DNA of 64,000 nucleotides from Acanthococcus lagerstroemiae (taxonomy: Eukaryota > Arthropoda > Insecta > Hemiptera > Eriococcidae). The stretch lies in contig CM063112.1 in NCBI GenBank assembly GCA_031841125.1, forward strand, positions 29,538,603 through 29,602,602, written 5' to 3'. The notes under the pieces are model-generated. The model was not told the origin of the DNA. It ran no database searches and saw nothing but the letters and a program-made list of their open reading frames with translations. The stretch's first letter is position 1. Each line of letters begins with the position of its first letter. Shown here one piece after another: positions 1 through 11,582 of the stretch. The translations under genes were made by a program, and so were the position numbers.

Positions 1-955
1 ACAAGTGATCAATTTATTTGATGAACTTGGTAAGTATTTACATTACCGGTAGCTGGTAGTACTATCTGACATCGGTTTCATATTGCACTGACATTTGTGT
101 ATTTGCATGAACACAGATTTATGATGAATGTAATCGCAGTTCCAACGTGCCCATTGTCCACTATTCAGCGATCCAAGTCGTCAGTTCACTCGTAAGTACA
201 GTATTCATGTTTCAATATGCACGTTCAAAGGCTCGAGCATGGTGCAGGAACTTTCTGCTTGACGACTATTTTGGCAAAATTGCACTCGTATGACGAGCGT
301 GCACTAACGAATGTCACGCAACAAATTTCCTCAACGTATCCGCATTTAATCAATGTACAGTACCGTTGAATATGTTCATTCTGAACGTATGAACGTATTC
401 AACGGTATTCAGAAATGAGATGTCGCTACTGCAAGATGCAGCGTACCGTTTTGTCAAATTCAAATTAGATTCTCATTTCGGCATTGGTTTTGATTAACAA
501 AAAAACTGAAGCCAGTCCCAAGTTCTGAAATGTAGTACATGGTACAATTGACTAGTTCATGGACGATTGCTATCAGTTATCCAGGTGAGCGTTGTGAAGA
601 AATTTTGTGAAATAGCTGTCTCAAGATTGTTTAATATCAGAACTCTAACGTCGCGAATCAAATAATGTGAAACTGATACAAATGAAGTTGGTGGCTGAAT
701 GAACAAACCTCTAGTATTTATCATTGGTAGCACGAATAGTTTGTTGTTGATAGGATTTTGTTGAACTCATTGCGGTTTCTGAAGTCAGTGGGCGGGTGTT
801 TTTCCCTTCATGTGAAATTTCCCGTACAGTAGCGTTAGAAAGGGTGAATTCCAAATTCGACATTGTGAAAATCAATCTGATCTTAAAGTTCCTGGTTCAG
901 AGTATTTCTTTGGCTGCGTGTACATTTTCATAGAGGGAATCAATATGGTGATTAT
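1..955. other. No gene recognised
   Basis: AT-rich DNA without a long reading frame, recognisable protein similarity or RNA gene. The only structure seen is the short inverted repeat listed at 362-406. Confidence 0.6.
362..406. repeat. Short inverted repeat
   Basis: Arms of 18 bases (362-379 and 389-406) are reverse complements with one mismatch and enclose a 9-base loop. Each arm starts or ends with ACCGTTGAATA or its complement. It could be a remnant of a foldback element; no larger element boundary is visible. Confidence 0.6.
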
Positions 956-1405
956 TAGGTCTGTTCAGGCAGTGTACAGAAATTAATCTTGATGATTTTT
1001 TCTGTAAGTTCTGTACAAACGTCTCTGTTCGTTTCTGTAGTGCTGTTGTGTAATCGTTTTAGCGTATGCTCAAACACTTTTTCTGCACTTTCTTTGAAAT
1101 TTCCGATCAACGTTTATTTTCATGGATAAATCTCCACATAAAATAAAATTGAACAATTGCAAATCACCTTCAACGTTCTCTTATGAAATTATTTAATTGT
1201 TAGCAAATTTTTTATAAGGAATAACCAAAGTTTTTTTCCGTTCCAACTGTTCACAAAAAAGTTACAGAAACTTACAGAAACTCCAGAAAGTTGGTGCTTG
1301 AACATTCTCTCTGCAGTTACAGAAAGTGCAGAAAAGTTGCCCAAACGCACTTTCTGTCCATTTTGTCAATTTTGGTAGTTTCTGTATGCTGCCCAAACAG
1401 ACCTA
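956..1405. mobile_element. Non-autonomous TIR element, TA target duplication
   Basis: The ends at 958 (GGTCTGTTCAGGCAG) and 1403 (same sequence inverted, GGTCTGTTTGGGCAG) form imperfect terminal inverted repeats of about 25 bases that run into ACAGAAA. TA dinucleotides lie directly outside both ends. The interior has no coding capacity but holds many short ACAGAAA/TTTCTGT motifs in both orientations near the ends, as in subterminal transposase-binding repeats. TA duplication fits the Tc1/mariner/pogo group, but the superfamily is inferred from the duplication only. Confidence 0.6.
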
Positions 1406-1735
1406 TTTTGTTTCAACAGACGCTAATATTTTTTCCTGACGTCTTGGCCGTATTATATGGGGTTAGCAGGGCGTCTATTTAGTCACTTTTTTCTACAAAG
1501 GTCACTTCTTGCCACTCATTCTGTATACATTTCACTTTTCAATAATCTGCTCTCATGCTGAAAATTTAATTTTCAGATTCCAGAAATGCAGCCACCCAGC
1601 ACGCGAATGCGACGCGAAATTTATCTGAAAAACTTGCATAAATTGTTCGTTTATTTTCAAATAAAAATTGTTTTCTTTCATACTAGCATCAGAAATTAAT
1701 GAAAGTCGGCGTAGTATGCATTGAAGAATATTCTG

Positions 1736-2170
1736 CTTTGTACAGCAGTGAAATAATAGTCGCTCCTGAACGCTGCTGAATAAAATTTTCTGCGCAGTTC
1801 TGCTTCCAATATAGTCCGCTCCGAAACGCTCCAGAGAAATAATTATGTGGCAGAATATAATTGATGAAACGTAGTGGAACGCTGCGGAAAATAGATTTTG
1901 TTCGAAGCAGAACTATGCGGAAATAGATTTTTTCGAAGCGGAATAATGCGGAAATATGATTTTTTCTGTGTCAGTAGAGGAATAGAATTCCGCAGCTGAA
2001 CGTTGCGTGGTAGGAATACCATACAGGATTGCGGAAACGGATTCAGTTTCTTCGCGACTGAAGTTGCGGAAATTATTTTCCGTTTCAGTAGCGAGAAAAA
2101 AGTGTCTCATTTTGCAGAAATTTTGAGACGCTGCGGAATCTTGCGGAATTTAAATGTGAAAATGGTCAAT
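1736..2170. repeat. Degenerate GCGGAA-rich minisatellite
   Basis: A run of imperfect units of about 30 to 40 bases built around TGCGGAA and a following GATTTTTTCGAAGCGGAA. The clearest neighbouring units are at 1885-1960. The short reading frames on both strands here read the repeat and are not treated as genes. Confidence 0.5.
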
Positions 2171-2177
2171 AGGGATA

Positions 2178-2431
2178 CTTTGAGTATAAATCTCCTGGAG
2201 AGATAGAAATAGGATTATTTACATTATATACGAGTGTGGAATTGTAGAGCGCGCTATACCATGTGACGCGCGCGTTCACGCGCGTTTCTGTCATGCGAAT
2301 GCCCCGTTGTAAACAAACTGATTACCATAAGCTTTCATTAGCACCGGGGGCATCTGCATGACAGAAATGCGCGCTCTACAGGTGCAGCATAGGAAACATG
2401 GTTTCTATCCCTCGGAGATTTATACTCAAAG
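2178..2431. mobile_element. Foldback MITE-like element
   Basis: The terminal sequences are CTTTGAGTATAAATCTCC at 2178 and its inverted match at 2414-2431, with imperfect inverted similarity continuing through GATAGAAA. Inside, TGTAGAGCGCGC and GCGCGCTCTACA form a second inverted pair, and a third pair carries TCTGTCATGC. The whole about 254 bp sequence can fold into one long hairpin. There is no coding capacity. Confidence 0.6.
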
Positions 2432-2793
2432 AGCTGATATTAGTATTTAAAGTGGCTGACATCTGGCGGATTTCATACTAACTAACTGAAATGAGGTATC
2501 TGGAACTCTTTTTTGCATAAGAAATTTAAGTTGCATCGAGATTTCTAAATAATGAAAGAAGAATTGAAGATTCTGATTAAATATAATTATCGATTTTGCA
2601 CACAATGAGCTATAAATACACTAATTTGTAAAATTAAATTTTCCCAAAACCTTCATAAAACGAATTTAAAGTTTTTTCCTCATGTTTGTTATTAGCACAT
2701 ACCTCATTTCAGCTTTCTGTGTTTGTTAGTATTGGTGGGTACGTGTGAACAACACTAGCGATTCTGGTGAGTGCTGGACAGGCCAACAGAGTA

Positions 2794-2961
2794 CTATAGT
2801 TTTCACACAGGTATACTGGACCGCCATTTTGATTCCCAAGTTAGCCCGAGCGTTCTCGGACGCGCTCGCATTCGTTCGCGAACGGGTGATCATCTGATCA
2901 AGGATGTTCGGGCAGGTTGGGAATCAAAATGGCGGTCCATTATACCCGTGTGAAACTAGAG
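2794..2961. mobile_element. Foldback MITE, family copy 1
   Basis: Terminal inverted repeats of about 45 bases start CTATAGTTTTCACACAGG on the left and read CTCTAGTTTCACACGGG from the right; both run into GGACCGCCATTTTGATTCCC. The loop includes CGAACGGGTGATC. A second copy with the same ends and loop is at 35381-35540. A 60-codon open frame here is simply the element read through. It sits 10 bases before the pogo-like element at 2972. Confidence 0.8.
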
Positions 2962-2971
2962 AACCTTAATA

Positions 2972-4153
2972 TGAGGGGAGGGTTGCCGAACTCAGACCGC
3001 CGCCTTACTTAGATCACTTACTTTTCTCCCAACTTATCTTCTTTTTTAGCGCTTCAAGCGGTGAAGTGTGTTACTAATATGTAATATACAGAAGCTTCGT
3101 TTTTGATTGCGGTTTCTTCCTACTCACTGTTGTAGTTTGTCAGATAATTACGAATGTGTTTTGCGTGTTTTCGTCTAAATTTTTGATCACGTTGCTAAGG
3201 TTTTACAGAATTTGTGTTTAGCTGAATGAGTTGCGGGTTTATTTCGTCGAATCTGCCATACGGTAAGGGGTAAGGAATAATATGCACTATTATGCTTTTT
3301 CTTTTTTAACGTCTGTGGTATTAGCAATGTTTTTGTTAGAAATCACAAAGTTACCTGAAATGGATCGCCGTATCAGTAGATAAATTTTCTTAATTTCCGT
3401 TCTATTTTAGACGGCGAAGCAAAGATCGTATGGGAATTGGACAGAAGATGATTTACTAGTGGCTATACGTATAAATGCGCATAGACACAACTATCCGGTA
3501 AAATTATCCACCTTACCTATATCTCTACGCAGTTCCAATATAAGAACAACCTGTGGAAAAGTACTTCGTCCAAGAGGGCATGTGTGTGATATTAACGAAA
3601 AAGAGAAAGACCCAGTCATGTCAAACAATAATGATGACCGCGAAGTTCCGTGTTTTAATTACAACCAATTATTCTCATGCTCGATTGTTCCTGAAGATAA
3701 GACCTGGACCAAGTGCCAACGATGTCATAAATGGGCACACGCCGCTTACGCCGGAATAGAATTCTATCAAAGAAGATTTACTTGCGAAATATGTACTTAA
3801 ACTCTTAGCTTCTTTTTTAAAAATACACGTTTGAATGAACTTTAGTGTTTATCATATGTATTTTTTCCCCTTCATATAGATACGCACTTTCAGGACAAAA
3901 TAAGTCAATGGTCCAAGTCAGGCAACTGGTGGTTCATGTAAGGCAACTCATTTCCTAAATTGGACCTTTTGAAACGATGAGTAATACTCAAATTTGAGTT
4001 ATTTGAATTGTTCAATAAAAAAAAGCAATTAGCGCAGTTTGATCCTGGATTAATGCCCTTTCCAAATGGCTTCACATTTGATATAAGACAAACCTTGTGC
4101 CTGATACTTGAATTTAAAGCCGAAACGGCCCAAGTTAGGCGACTCTCCCCTAC
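2972..4153 (+). mobile_element. Internally deleted pogo-like DNA transposon
   Basis: The left end at 2972 (TGAGGGGAGGGTTGCC) and the inverted right end at 4153 (GTAGGGGAGAGTCGCC) form imperfect terminal inverted repeats continuing into AACT. Both ends are bordered by TA, the target duplication of the Tc1/mariner/pogo group. The element carries one spliced-looking coding remnant (3411-3800) whose two ends match the start and the end of pogo-type DDE transposases. At about 1.18 kb it is much shorter than an autonomous member, consistent with an internal deletion. Family placement is by TIR, TA duplication and coding remnant; no database search was possible. Confidence 0.65.
3411..3800 (+). pseudogene. 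pogo-type transposase remnant: HTH start joined to PHD-like zinc finger
   Basis: Opens just after a good splice acceptor (TTCTATTTTAG, ending 3410) and stays open for 130 codons to a TAA at 3798-3800. Codons 6-22 read RSYGNWTEDDLLVAIRI, like the opening of the psq-type helix-turn-helix of pogo/DDE_1 transposases. The last 35 residues carry W-x-K-C-x2-C-x3-WAH and F-x-C-x2-C, the C-terminal PHD-like zinc finger seen in many of these transposases. The consensus metal ligand after WAH is changed: AAYAG here, usually CAG. The whole DDE catalytic core between them is missing, so no transposase activity is expected. An open frame this long could mean recent deletion or retention as a small DNA-binding protein. 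Confidence 0.6.
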
Positions 4154-4155
4154 TA

Positions 4156-6320
4156 CCGGTGTCCGATATTATTCCAGTTAACGGTATTTTTGATTACAAT
4201 TTTTCTCCCTATAACGACCAGCACCATTGCCTACCCCGCGTATCCGCGCCTGGCACAAGTAATTAGCGAACCACTGTACGATTTCTTTTTCCCTTCAAGT
4301 GAAACACTAATCAAAATCCGGGCCAATGTATTGTGATAATCGAAGAAACAAAAGTCATTCAAGATCTGAAGAAAAAGAAATAAGCATAGAAAATCAAACT
4401 GGTGTAACCTCAAGTGTACTTACATTTCCGAGAACGCGCTCGTTTACCCAAGAGTTTCGTGTACCTAATTTATTTACCTTGCATTCGACTCGAATCTTTG
4501 TTGATTTTACTCGAACGACATTCGAATACATTGCACTCCAATTAAGCACAGGGTTCATTTCGAGCATCTATGAAAAGTTGCAGAAAATAATTCGTTGCGG
4601 CAGGTGCCTGAAACAATAATATCCGATCCAGCAACGTCCACATTCATTCATCATCAATCAACCAACATGGCTGACGTAGATATCCACAGAATGAAAGAAT
4701 AATGATATATCTATGATAAAAGGATAGCTAAGTGTACGTAGGCGCAGGAGAACTCAACTTCATTCATATTCATTTTCTCTTCAAGTTTCTGGGCAAAGGG
4801 CACATCATAGTCAAAAATAGTAAACGTAATTTGTCTATCTGTGTTTACAATCGCGAGGAAGCGAAGCGTGGATACTTTCTCAGTGATTCAATAAACAGAA
4901 TCAGCTGTTTACATTTTTGTGTTACTAACTCATGAGTGATATACATTGACCATCGTAACATTGAACTTGAACGTTTTATTAATGGCAGTGGATGGTATAG
5001 TTGAATTACCATTCTCATTTTTCTCTTCAAAATAAAAAAAGATGCATCGTACAATCGTACTTCATTTTCGAAAAGTGGTCTTTTTATCCTTCGTTGACTG
5101 ACAAACGTCGCGATTACGTCATCAGTGGCAAATGCGAACCACGTGTCACTTCACCCGCAACACCTTGACGAAGGCTTTTCCCATGATTACGTTTTCTGCC
5201 AACACCCAATTGACGTAATCGAGGACAGCTATACAAAAACCATTCGCTTAATATTTAATTTCCAATAGGTATATACAATTTGACGACTCATCAGCAAAGG
5301 CGATTTTCTTTTTTTCTTCTTGGCGAGTTCAAGTTCATCGGAAATGAAGGCGCTCTCGTACACAAAGACAAGAACGTTAATATACAGAACATACGAGTTT
5401 TCACATTCGTTTTAAGCATGGTCGTCAGGGATTCGTGGTGCTACGTCATTAATGGCATCTTGATCAATAATTCATCTTCGGAGGTAATTTAGTCGATTCA
5501 TTTGAGTTATATCGTTCCATCAAATAAGCCAGAGATTCGGATAGCCTTACTGGAGAGGTCAAATGATACAGTTCCTGATTAGTTTTCTAGTTTTTTCGAG
5601 CTTCTGCAGAACATACGACGAAAATCCAATCGAATCGATGGCGGCTTGTGAGATAAAGGTGAAAGGTTACTCGGGTGAGACTAAGATGATCATTATAAAA
5701 CATCCGAATGCGACTATCAGCTTCTATTTATATTTTGCCGCGTGGGTTAGAAGAGAATACGTGTAGGTATTATGATAATTCAGGGGCGAAGTGGTACCAG
5801 ACAGGCCGCTACTGTAACAACTGCAGGGGAGTACCTCTCCCACTCCCCAGGACTGTAACCTGGGGGAGGCAGGGGCGACACTCCCCAGGCTGCGCTCTTT
5901 GCCCCTCCCCCCGGCAAAATTCATTTTTTTTGGACGTCTCACAGGAAAAATGAAGTTCTTAACTCCAAGATTGTTTGTTTTTTTTTGTTTTTTTTTTTTT
6001 TATGCTGTCGTACTCTCTGATACTTACACAAATGATTTTCGAGCCAATCGGTTCAGAAACAAATGATTTCCAGAAGATTTGAGAAATTTAGATGTAAGCA
6101 ACTGCTGTAACACAATAATCCTTATACTTCAAAGTATTGAACAAATGCTCGTTTTTGGTAGCCATTCAACATTACCCATGTTAAACACACGATTCTTGAA
6201 CAATTTTTCATGCTGAATTCAATGTCGTAAACCATTTTTTGATGGCACTTCGGAATTTTTCTCCATTTTACATAGAAATTTTGAAAAACATGAAAAAAGA
6301 TTAGATAAGGATCTATTCGG
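4156..6320. other. No gene recognised
   Basis: No supported gene. Several open frames of 60 to 97 codons occur but show no similarity, splice pattern or codon signature that I can recognise. A GC-rich patch at 5785-5930 contains clusters of CCCCTCCC and GGGGGAGG, followed by a T-run at 5975-6002; it may be an old transposon end. Confidence 0.5.
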
Positions 6321-6323
6321 ATG

Positions 6324-6625
6324 CGCAATCAGTCACCCCTCTAGTTACCCGCGGAAAAGTTACCCATTTGCAACCCTCGGTTATCCTCAGATTACCCTCC
6401 GATTACCCAGAAACCCATCAGTTACCCTTGGTTCCCCTTTAGTTACTCCGGTAACTGGCGAAATTTTGCGCATCCCGATACGCAATCAGTTATACCCTTT
6501 AGTTACCCGCGAAAAGTTACCCGTTTGCAACCCTCGGTTACCTTCAGATTACCCAGAAACCCGCCAGTTACTCTTGGTCCCCCTTTAGTTACCCGGGTAA
6601 CTGGTGGGATTTTGCGCATCCAGAT
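6324..6625. repeat. Tandem duplication, two copies of about 157 bp
   Basis: The unit CGCAATCAGT...GTTACCC...TTTTGCGCATCC begins at 6324 and again at 6481. Both copies contain several GTTACCC/GATTACCC words, so the unit itself grew from a shorter repeat. They differ by scattered substitutions and a small deletion. No coding meaning. Confidence 0.8.
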
Positions 6626-7240
6626 ACAATAGCAGTTAAAAGTTCAAAATATTTTTTGTACTTGAACTGTAAAGGTTCAGTAACAATATTACTTAATAAA
6701 AACGCGGTCTGTTAGAAGACACTTTAATGGGCACTCTTTTTTCTTTTGTACAAATCTGAATCAGTTTCGCTTTTCAAAGTCCAATGGTAGTCTACTAACG
6801 TATTTGCACTGCATTGTTTCACTTCATATCTCAGCTCCTAGTCATCCAAAGATCACCAAATTTCGTCATGCTGTTACCAAAAGTGTGTTACCTACAATAT
6901 CCCCAAAAGAAGCAGGGATTGGATTACCCATTAGAGTACAGAGATCAGATTCATGGAAAAAGTTGAATGCGTCATCTTAGGAACCCAGTCCCATAAGATG
7001 ATGCAAGCAGTTCCCTAAGATGGCGCAACACAAACATGAAGGAAAACAGCAAATAAATGTCCAACTTACAGTTAAAGTTGAAAACATTACGAATATTTAT
7101 TATGTGTTGGCGAGTCGATTTGTATGAAGGGAGGGCTGGGAAGTCAGGTTGTTAAAAGTATTCAGGATCTAGCTATTCTGAGTCAGAAGTGTGTAACTGC
7201 CTTTCACTTTTACGTAATCGCACATCTGTAAAAATCAATG
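6626..7240. other. No gene recognised
   Basis: AT-rich DNA with no supported gene or clear repeat. A short word, CCTAAGATG or its complement, recurs at 6977-7022. Confidence 0.5.
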
Positions 7241-8035
7241 TTTATGTAGGAGTCTCTTATTCTCTCAGATTTGCTTAAGATTCTTTAGAATTTCTTAAAC
7301 TAGTTCAAGACCCATTGAAACTATTCAAAACTCTCCCAGACTTTAATATGACTTTTCGAGACATGATTAGAACTTGTAGAACCCTTAAAAGTTCTTAAGA
7401 CTCGTACAAGATTCTAAGACTGCAAACTGAATAAGACACTTCAATACTCATCTAACACTCCCTCTAACTGTGTAAGGTGTTCGTTACTCACCCAACTCTT
7501 CAAGACTTGTATGAGACTCATCAAAACTCTTTGAGTCCTAATCAAAATTTATTAAATTCTTCTACACTTGCTTAAGAAAATTATACACTCTTGTAGGCTT
7601 TTCCTTTTTTATTTAAAAAAAAACTTTTTTTGCGTCAAAAGTCTTAAACCTTGTTTTACAAGAACTGGGTAAGTCATATTTTGACGATTTTCTGAATATT
7701 TACGATTCTAACAGCACTTTTCACGTACAATCGACTGATAACACTGATATTGCACAATTTCGTATGCAACATGTCGAAGCATGCGGAATTATGTAATATC
7801 AATGTTACCACTTGATTCCACGTGAAAAGTGCTATTAGAATCGTGTAACAAGAAAACCGTCAAAATATGACTTATCCCCTTTTTGTAAAACAGGCTTCGT
7901 TTAAGATACACTTAATACTCGTTTTGACTCTTCCCGATCCGCCTAAAACTCTTTGGAGCTCATTCAGACCTAATTAGGATTTTTCAAAACTTGATCACTA
8001 CTTTTAAGATTCCTTTAAAATTTCGGTGCCCCTTT
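7241..8035. repeat. Degenerate minisatellite (CTTTCAAACTCATTCAAGA-like)
   Basis: A long stretch of diverged units of roughly 24 to 30 bases built from words such as CAAGACT, TTCAAAACT and CTTAAGA. It is interrupted by the foldback at 7649-7895. The same style of sequence recurs at 56080-57290, so this looks like a dispersed ancient satellite. Very diverged; boundaries are approximate. Confidence 0.45.
7649..7895. mobile_element. Foldback MITE
   Basis: The left arm CCTTGTTTTACAAG, then TAAGTCATATTTTGACG and AGCACTTTTCACGT (7649-7731), is matched inverted at the right (7823-7895), giving arms of about 75 bases. The loop is AT-rich and non-coding. It is inserted within the degenerate minisatellite that surrounds it. 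Confidence 0.75.
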
Positions 8036-8039
8036 TGGC

Positions 8040-9200
8040 GGATCCAGGGGCGTTAGAAATATGGTATCCACCTCTCTTGGACCAACGACTGTAAATTCAA
8101 AATTGTAACGGCGCACTGCTCGAAGTTCCCTTCCCTTCCCGATCTGAGGGGATGCTTAGGGTACTGAGGATATCTGTCTTGGCATTCACTGGTCTTTCTG
8201 AAAGTTGGGTTTGCGATCTTTTGTCTGTGGTGGTATTGAGTAGTTGCTGCTGGGCTGATGAAATGTGACAGACGCGATGGCGGTCCAAAGACGAGAAGTA
8301 ACAATAAATTAAATTTGAGACATGGATTAACTGATAGATTTTTAAGATCGCAAAATTCGATGTTAAGGTTAGTGTTTGCTCTCAACTCTCTGGAATGCCA
8401 TCAAGGCGAAGGAAGTGGAGGGTTGAAATCAAATATTAGCGATATTTTCAAGATGTAATGCGTTTATAGGTTTGCATTTACTATATTCTATTTTCAAGGC
8501 GAGGTCCGACTCCGCAAGGGTTATAAAGATCAAAACTAATGATACTTGCCATGAATGTTTCGGGATTCGAAGTTATTTGAATCAAAATAAATCATATGAG
8601 TTACGATTAGACAGCTCTTCGATGTTAAAAAGTATTCTGCAACCGTCTATTTCGCTTCTCAAGTACACAAGAAAAGTAAATAACAGAATGTCGTAAATTT
8701 TTTTGTTTTATTGCATAGTGACTAAATGACAATGGCAAACTTTGCAGACACAATGAGTTAATGAGTATTATGTAGGATTAGTGTAAGAGGACATAAACGT
8801 ACCTATTGGTGTCCGGAAACAAGTTATTCTACCTTTTATTAGTTACCAACGTAATTTTGTGGAGTCTATCATTAACGCAGCTGAAACTGAATTAATTACT
8901 ACAATCATTCGTTTTCTGTAAAGCTCTATCGTTATTTCCAACTTGATAGAATTCTAAATCGTAAGTTGCGTGAACGATATAGACAGACCGGTTGAGAGAA
9001 GAGGCAAGTGGAAATGCTTCCCCGAGCCCAGCGGGATCAAAAGTCCTCGGAAAGAACTTTAAATAAATTATTCTCAGACCTGAAAATTGAATTCGTGCAT
9101 TGCTCGAAGGAGATCGAAAAAGTTTTTCTCTTTTGCGAGGATAAACATAATTATTTGTCTGTCAGTAGTACTGGATCGGATCAATAAATTTGATTATTTT
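8040..9200. other. No gene recognised
   Basis: Open frames of 60 to 110 codons occur on both strands at 8053-8696 but overlap each other and match nothing I know. No RNA gene or repeat identified. Confidence 0.45.
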
Positions 9201-9206
9201 TTTGAT

Positions 9207-9290
9207 AGTGGGGCGTATGGTGGCGACAAATTGGCCCCGAGACACCGCACCCACTAACCTGGAACTACCCCGATAGGGCCTGCGTCAGGA
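9207..9290 (-). repeat. Short conserved dispersed repeat, copy A
   Basis: On the minus strand this reads TGACGCAGG...GGTAGTTCC...GGTGCGGTGTCTCGGGGCCA...CCATACG. The same order of words occurs at 27285-27382 and 36924-37025 (plus strand). It is GC-richer than its surroundings. The type is unknown; no A/B box pair or TIR was seen. Confidence 0.7.
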
Positions 9291-9542
9291 TAGGGGGAAA
9301 GTAGATTTAATTTATCCACGGATAAATAATTTAAGATTTTGATTAATAATTATTCCATCATCAATATTCGTAATAATAAGAATTATTAATAGTATTATTA
9401 AAGAGCGGATTTTTAATGCTCTAAAAACAGAAGAAATATGCGTTGAAAAAATCCAAAATATGCGCTAACGATATGGGTATCATTAAAAAGGGTGTAAAGT
9501 AGGATGGCTCGTCAAATTTTTTTTCGAAATTCCTAACGCCAT

Positions 9543-11582
9543 CCAGGTAAAAAGTTGTTTTTGGTGAAAAAAAATGCAAATTTTTCCCAAAGGATTTGTC
9601 CTTGAAGTTATGTACTGTAGATCTGAAAATTAAATATTACGCAGCACCTTCAAAAATGCAGGTTATGCAAAATTTTTACATGGCTAGAATAATATTCATC
9701 GCGAACTTCCAATGGGTTACGTACAAATTTTGCCTATCTGTGAAATTGAAGGAGCTGAGCACTTACAATACTTTGTTGCTTTGTAGCGCCTTCAGTATGG
9801 CAAATAGGCAAAACTTACATGTAACCTTGACGGTAGTAATTATCGAGATCTACAAAATGAGTTATGTACAAATCTTGCCTATCTGCAATATTGAAGGCGC
9901 TAAAGCACTTTTAATACTTTGTTGCCTTATAGTATATAGTGCTTTCAATTTCTCAGATAGGAAAAATTTGTAAGTGAATTAATTTCTAGATCGCGATGAA
10001 TTCTATTAAATAGGTCGTGTGCCAATTTGGTCCATCTCGCATATTGAAGGCGGTAGACCATTGAATAAAAGTACTGACAAAAATCGGAACTTCGAAAGAA
10101 CAGCGGTATGGGTTAAGATTATTCTTATGACAAAATTTTGATAGAGGTTCATTTTCGGACTGAATGGTCGGGAAAAATGTTTGAAAAAACCTTTCTCTCA
10201 CATACAGGCTATGTAAAAAATTCGTATACACATAATATTCGCTCGCTCCCTTTGGTGGAGTTATAATGTGTCCTCTGTACATCGTTATCTCTCGCTTTCT
10301 TACGAAAAATGAAGAATTTCATACGATGCATTCTGCTTACTATGGAAGACCTTAAGAACGTGACGTTTCGCCCCGTATTTGATAAACTCAACTGTACAGC
10401 AAACTATTCTACTACACAGTATTTTTGCATCAATGCAACGGCCAAACAAAAAAATTCAAGTATTTTTGTTTCGGGGGTAGGTCCAACCTATCTGTGCCCC
10501 TCCCCCCTTCGTGCCACACCCAATCAGTGGAAAGGCAAATTAGATTGGTCAGTAAGGCATCAGGAATAGTTTGTGGCGAAGAAAGACGTAATAGGTTTAC
10601 ACATGCTATTTTAAAAAACAGGGAAAAAATTCCAAAATTCAAGTCGAAAAAATATTTTTTCGGAAAATTTCACCTTATTTGTTTCTTTTGTATGCATACA
10701 TATGTGACCGGCTCGGAAGAAAGGGCCTTAGTGCCTAAAAACAAGTTTTCAAGAAAAATGCGTTTAAAGTTAGGCAACACGTGTCGCCTAACTTTAACCG
10801 CATTTTTCTTGAAAACTTGTTTTTAGGCACTAAGGCCCTTTCTTCCGAGCCGGTCACATATATATTTTTTAATTCAAAATAAAAAATGTTATACTCCGCT
10901 GATTTAATATAGGTCGTTCGAAATTCAAGTAAAAAAAAAAAGATTTTTTCAGCCAATTCAGCCTTATTTGTTGTTTTTCTTTTAATTCAGAATAAAACTT
11001 GTTCAGTTTTACTGATGTTCATATTATGCTATGTTTCTTCACCCCACACCTCTTTTCTTTCAAAGTTTTGATTTTTACCAGTACTTTCACTCAATGGTCT
11101 ATTGCCTTCAATATGTGAGATGGACCAAATTTGCAAATAACCTTTTTAGTTCTACTAATTAAGAGTAACAAAAAAGATCATGTTCAAATTTTACATACCT
11201 ATGAAATTGAAGGCGCTAAAGCACTTACAATAATTTGGCGCTTTATAGCGCCTTCAATATCGTGGATTGACGAAATTTGTACATAACTAATTTTGTAGAT
11301 CTATATTATCACTAATATTAAGGTTATATGTGAATTTTGCCTATCTTCCATACTGAAGGCGCTATAAAGCAACAAGGTATTGTAAGTTCTTTAGTGGCTT
11401 CAATGTCGCATATAGACCAAACATGTACATAAGCTAATTTAAAGTTCGTAATGAATACTATTAAAAAGGTTATGTAAAAATTTTGCATAACCTGAAATTT
11501 TAGGGCGCTGCGTAACATTCAATTTTCAACCCCATAGTACATAAACATAACTTCAAGGACAAAAAGGCAACTTTTTAACCAG
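9543..11582. repeat. 2 kb nested inverted repeat (large foldback)
   Basis: The left arm (9543-10104) and right arm (11045-11582) are diverged reverse complements. Shared words in order include AAAAAGTTG, TCCTTGAAGTTATG, GGTTATGCAAAATTTTTACA, CTTACAATAC, TTTGGTCCATCTC and AGACCATTGA. Each arm also contains smaller hairpins from ATTGAAGGCGCTAAAG and TAGCGCCTTCAAT (about 9750-9820, 9890-9950, 11205-11265). The word AAATATGCGCTAA occurs outside both arms in direct orientation (about 9459 and 11974). The 125-codon frame at 9596 is repeat sequence, not a gene. Origin is probably a foldback transposon. Confidence 0.75.
10700..10861. repeat. 162 bp near-perfect palindrome
   Basis: The sequence is almost identical to its own reverse complement. 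It starts ATATGTGACCGGCTCGG and is centred on CACGTG at 10778-10783 with no spacer; I count only two mismatched pairs in the 30 bases each side of the centre. It lies in the middle of the 9543-11582 inverted repeat. The flanks differ: ATTCAAGT...CCTTATTTGTT occurs as a direct repeat on both sides (about 10640-10685 and 10924-10978). It looks like a young palindromic MITE inserted in older sequence. Confidence 0.85.

Noticed and set aside
9596..9973. 125-codon plus-strand frame
   Set aside because: Lies wholly in the left arm of a large inverted repeat; similar sequence is present inverted on the other arm.
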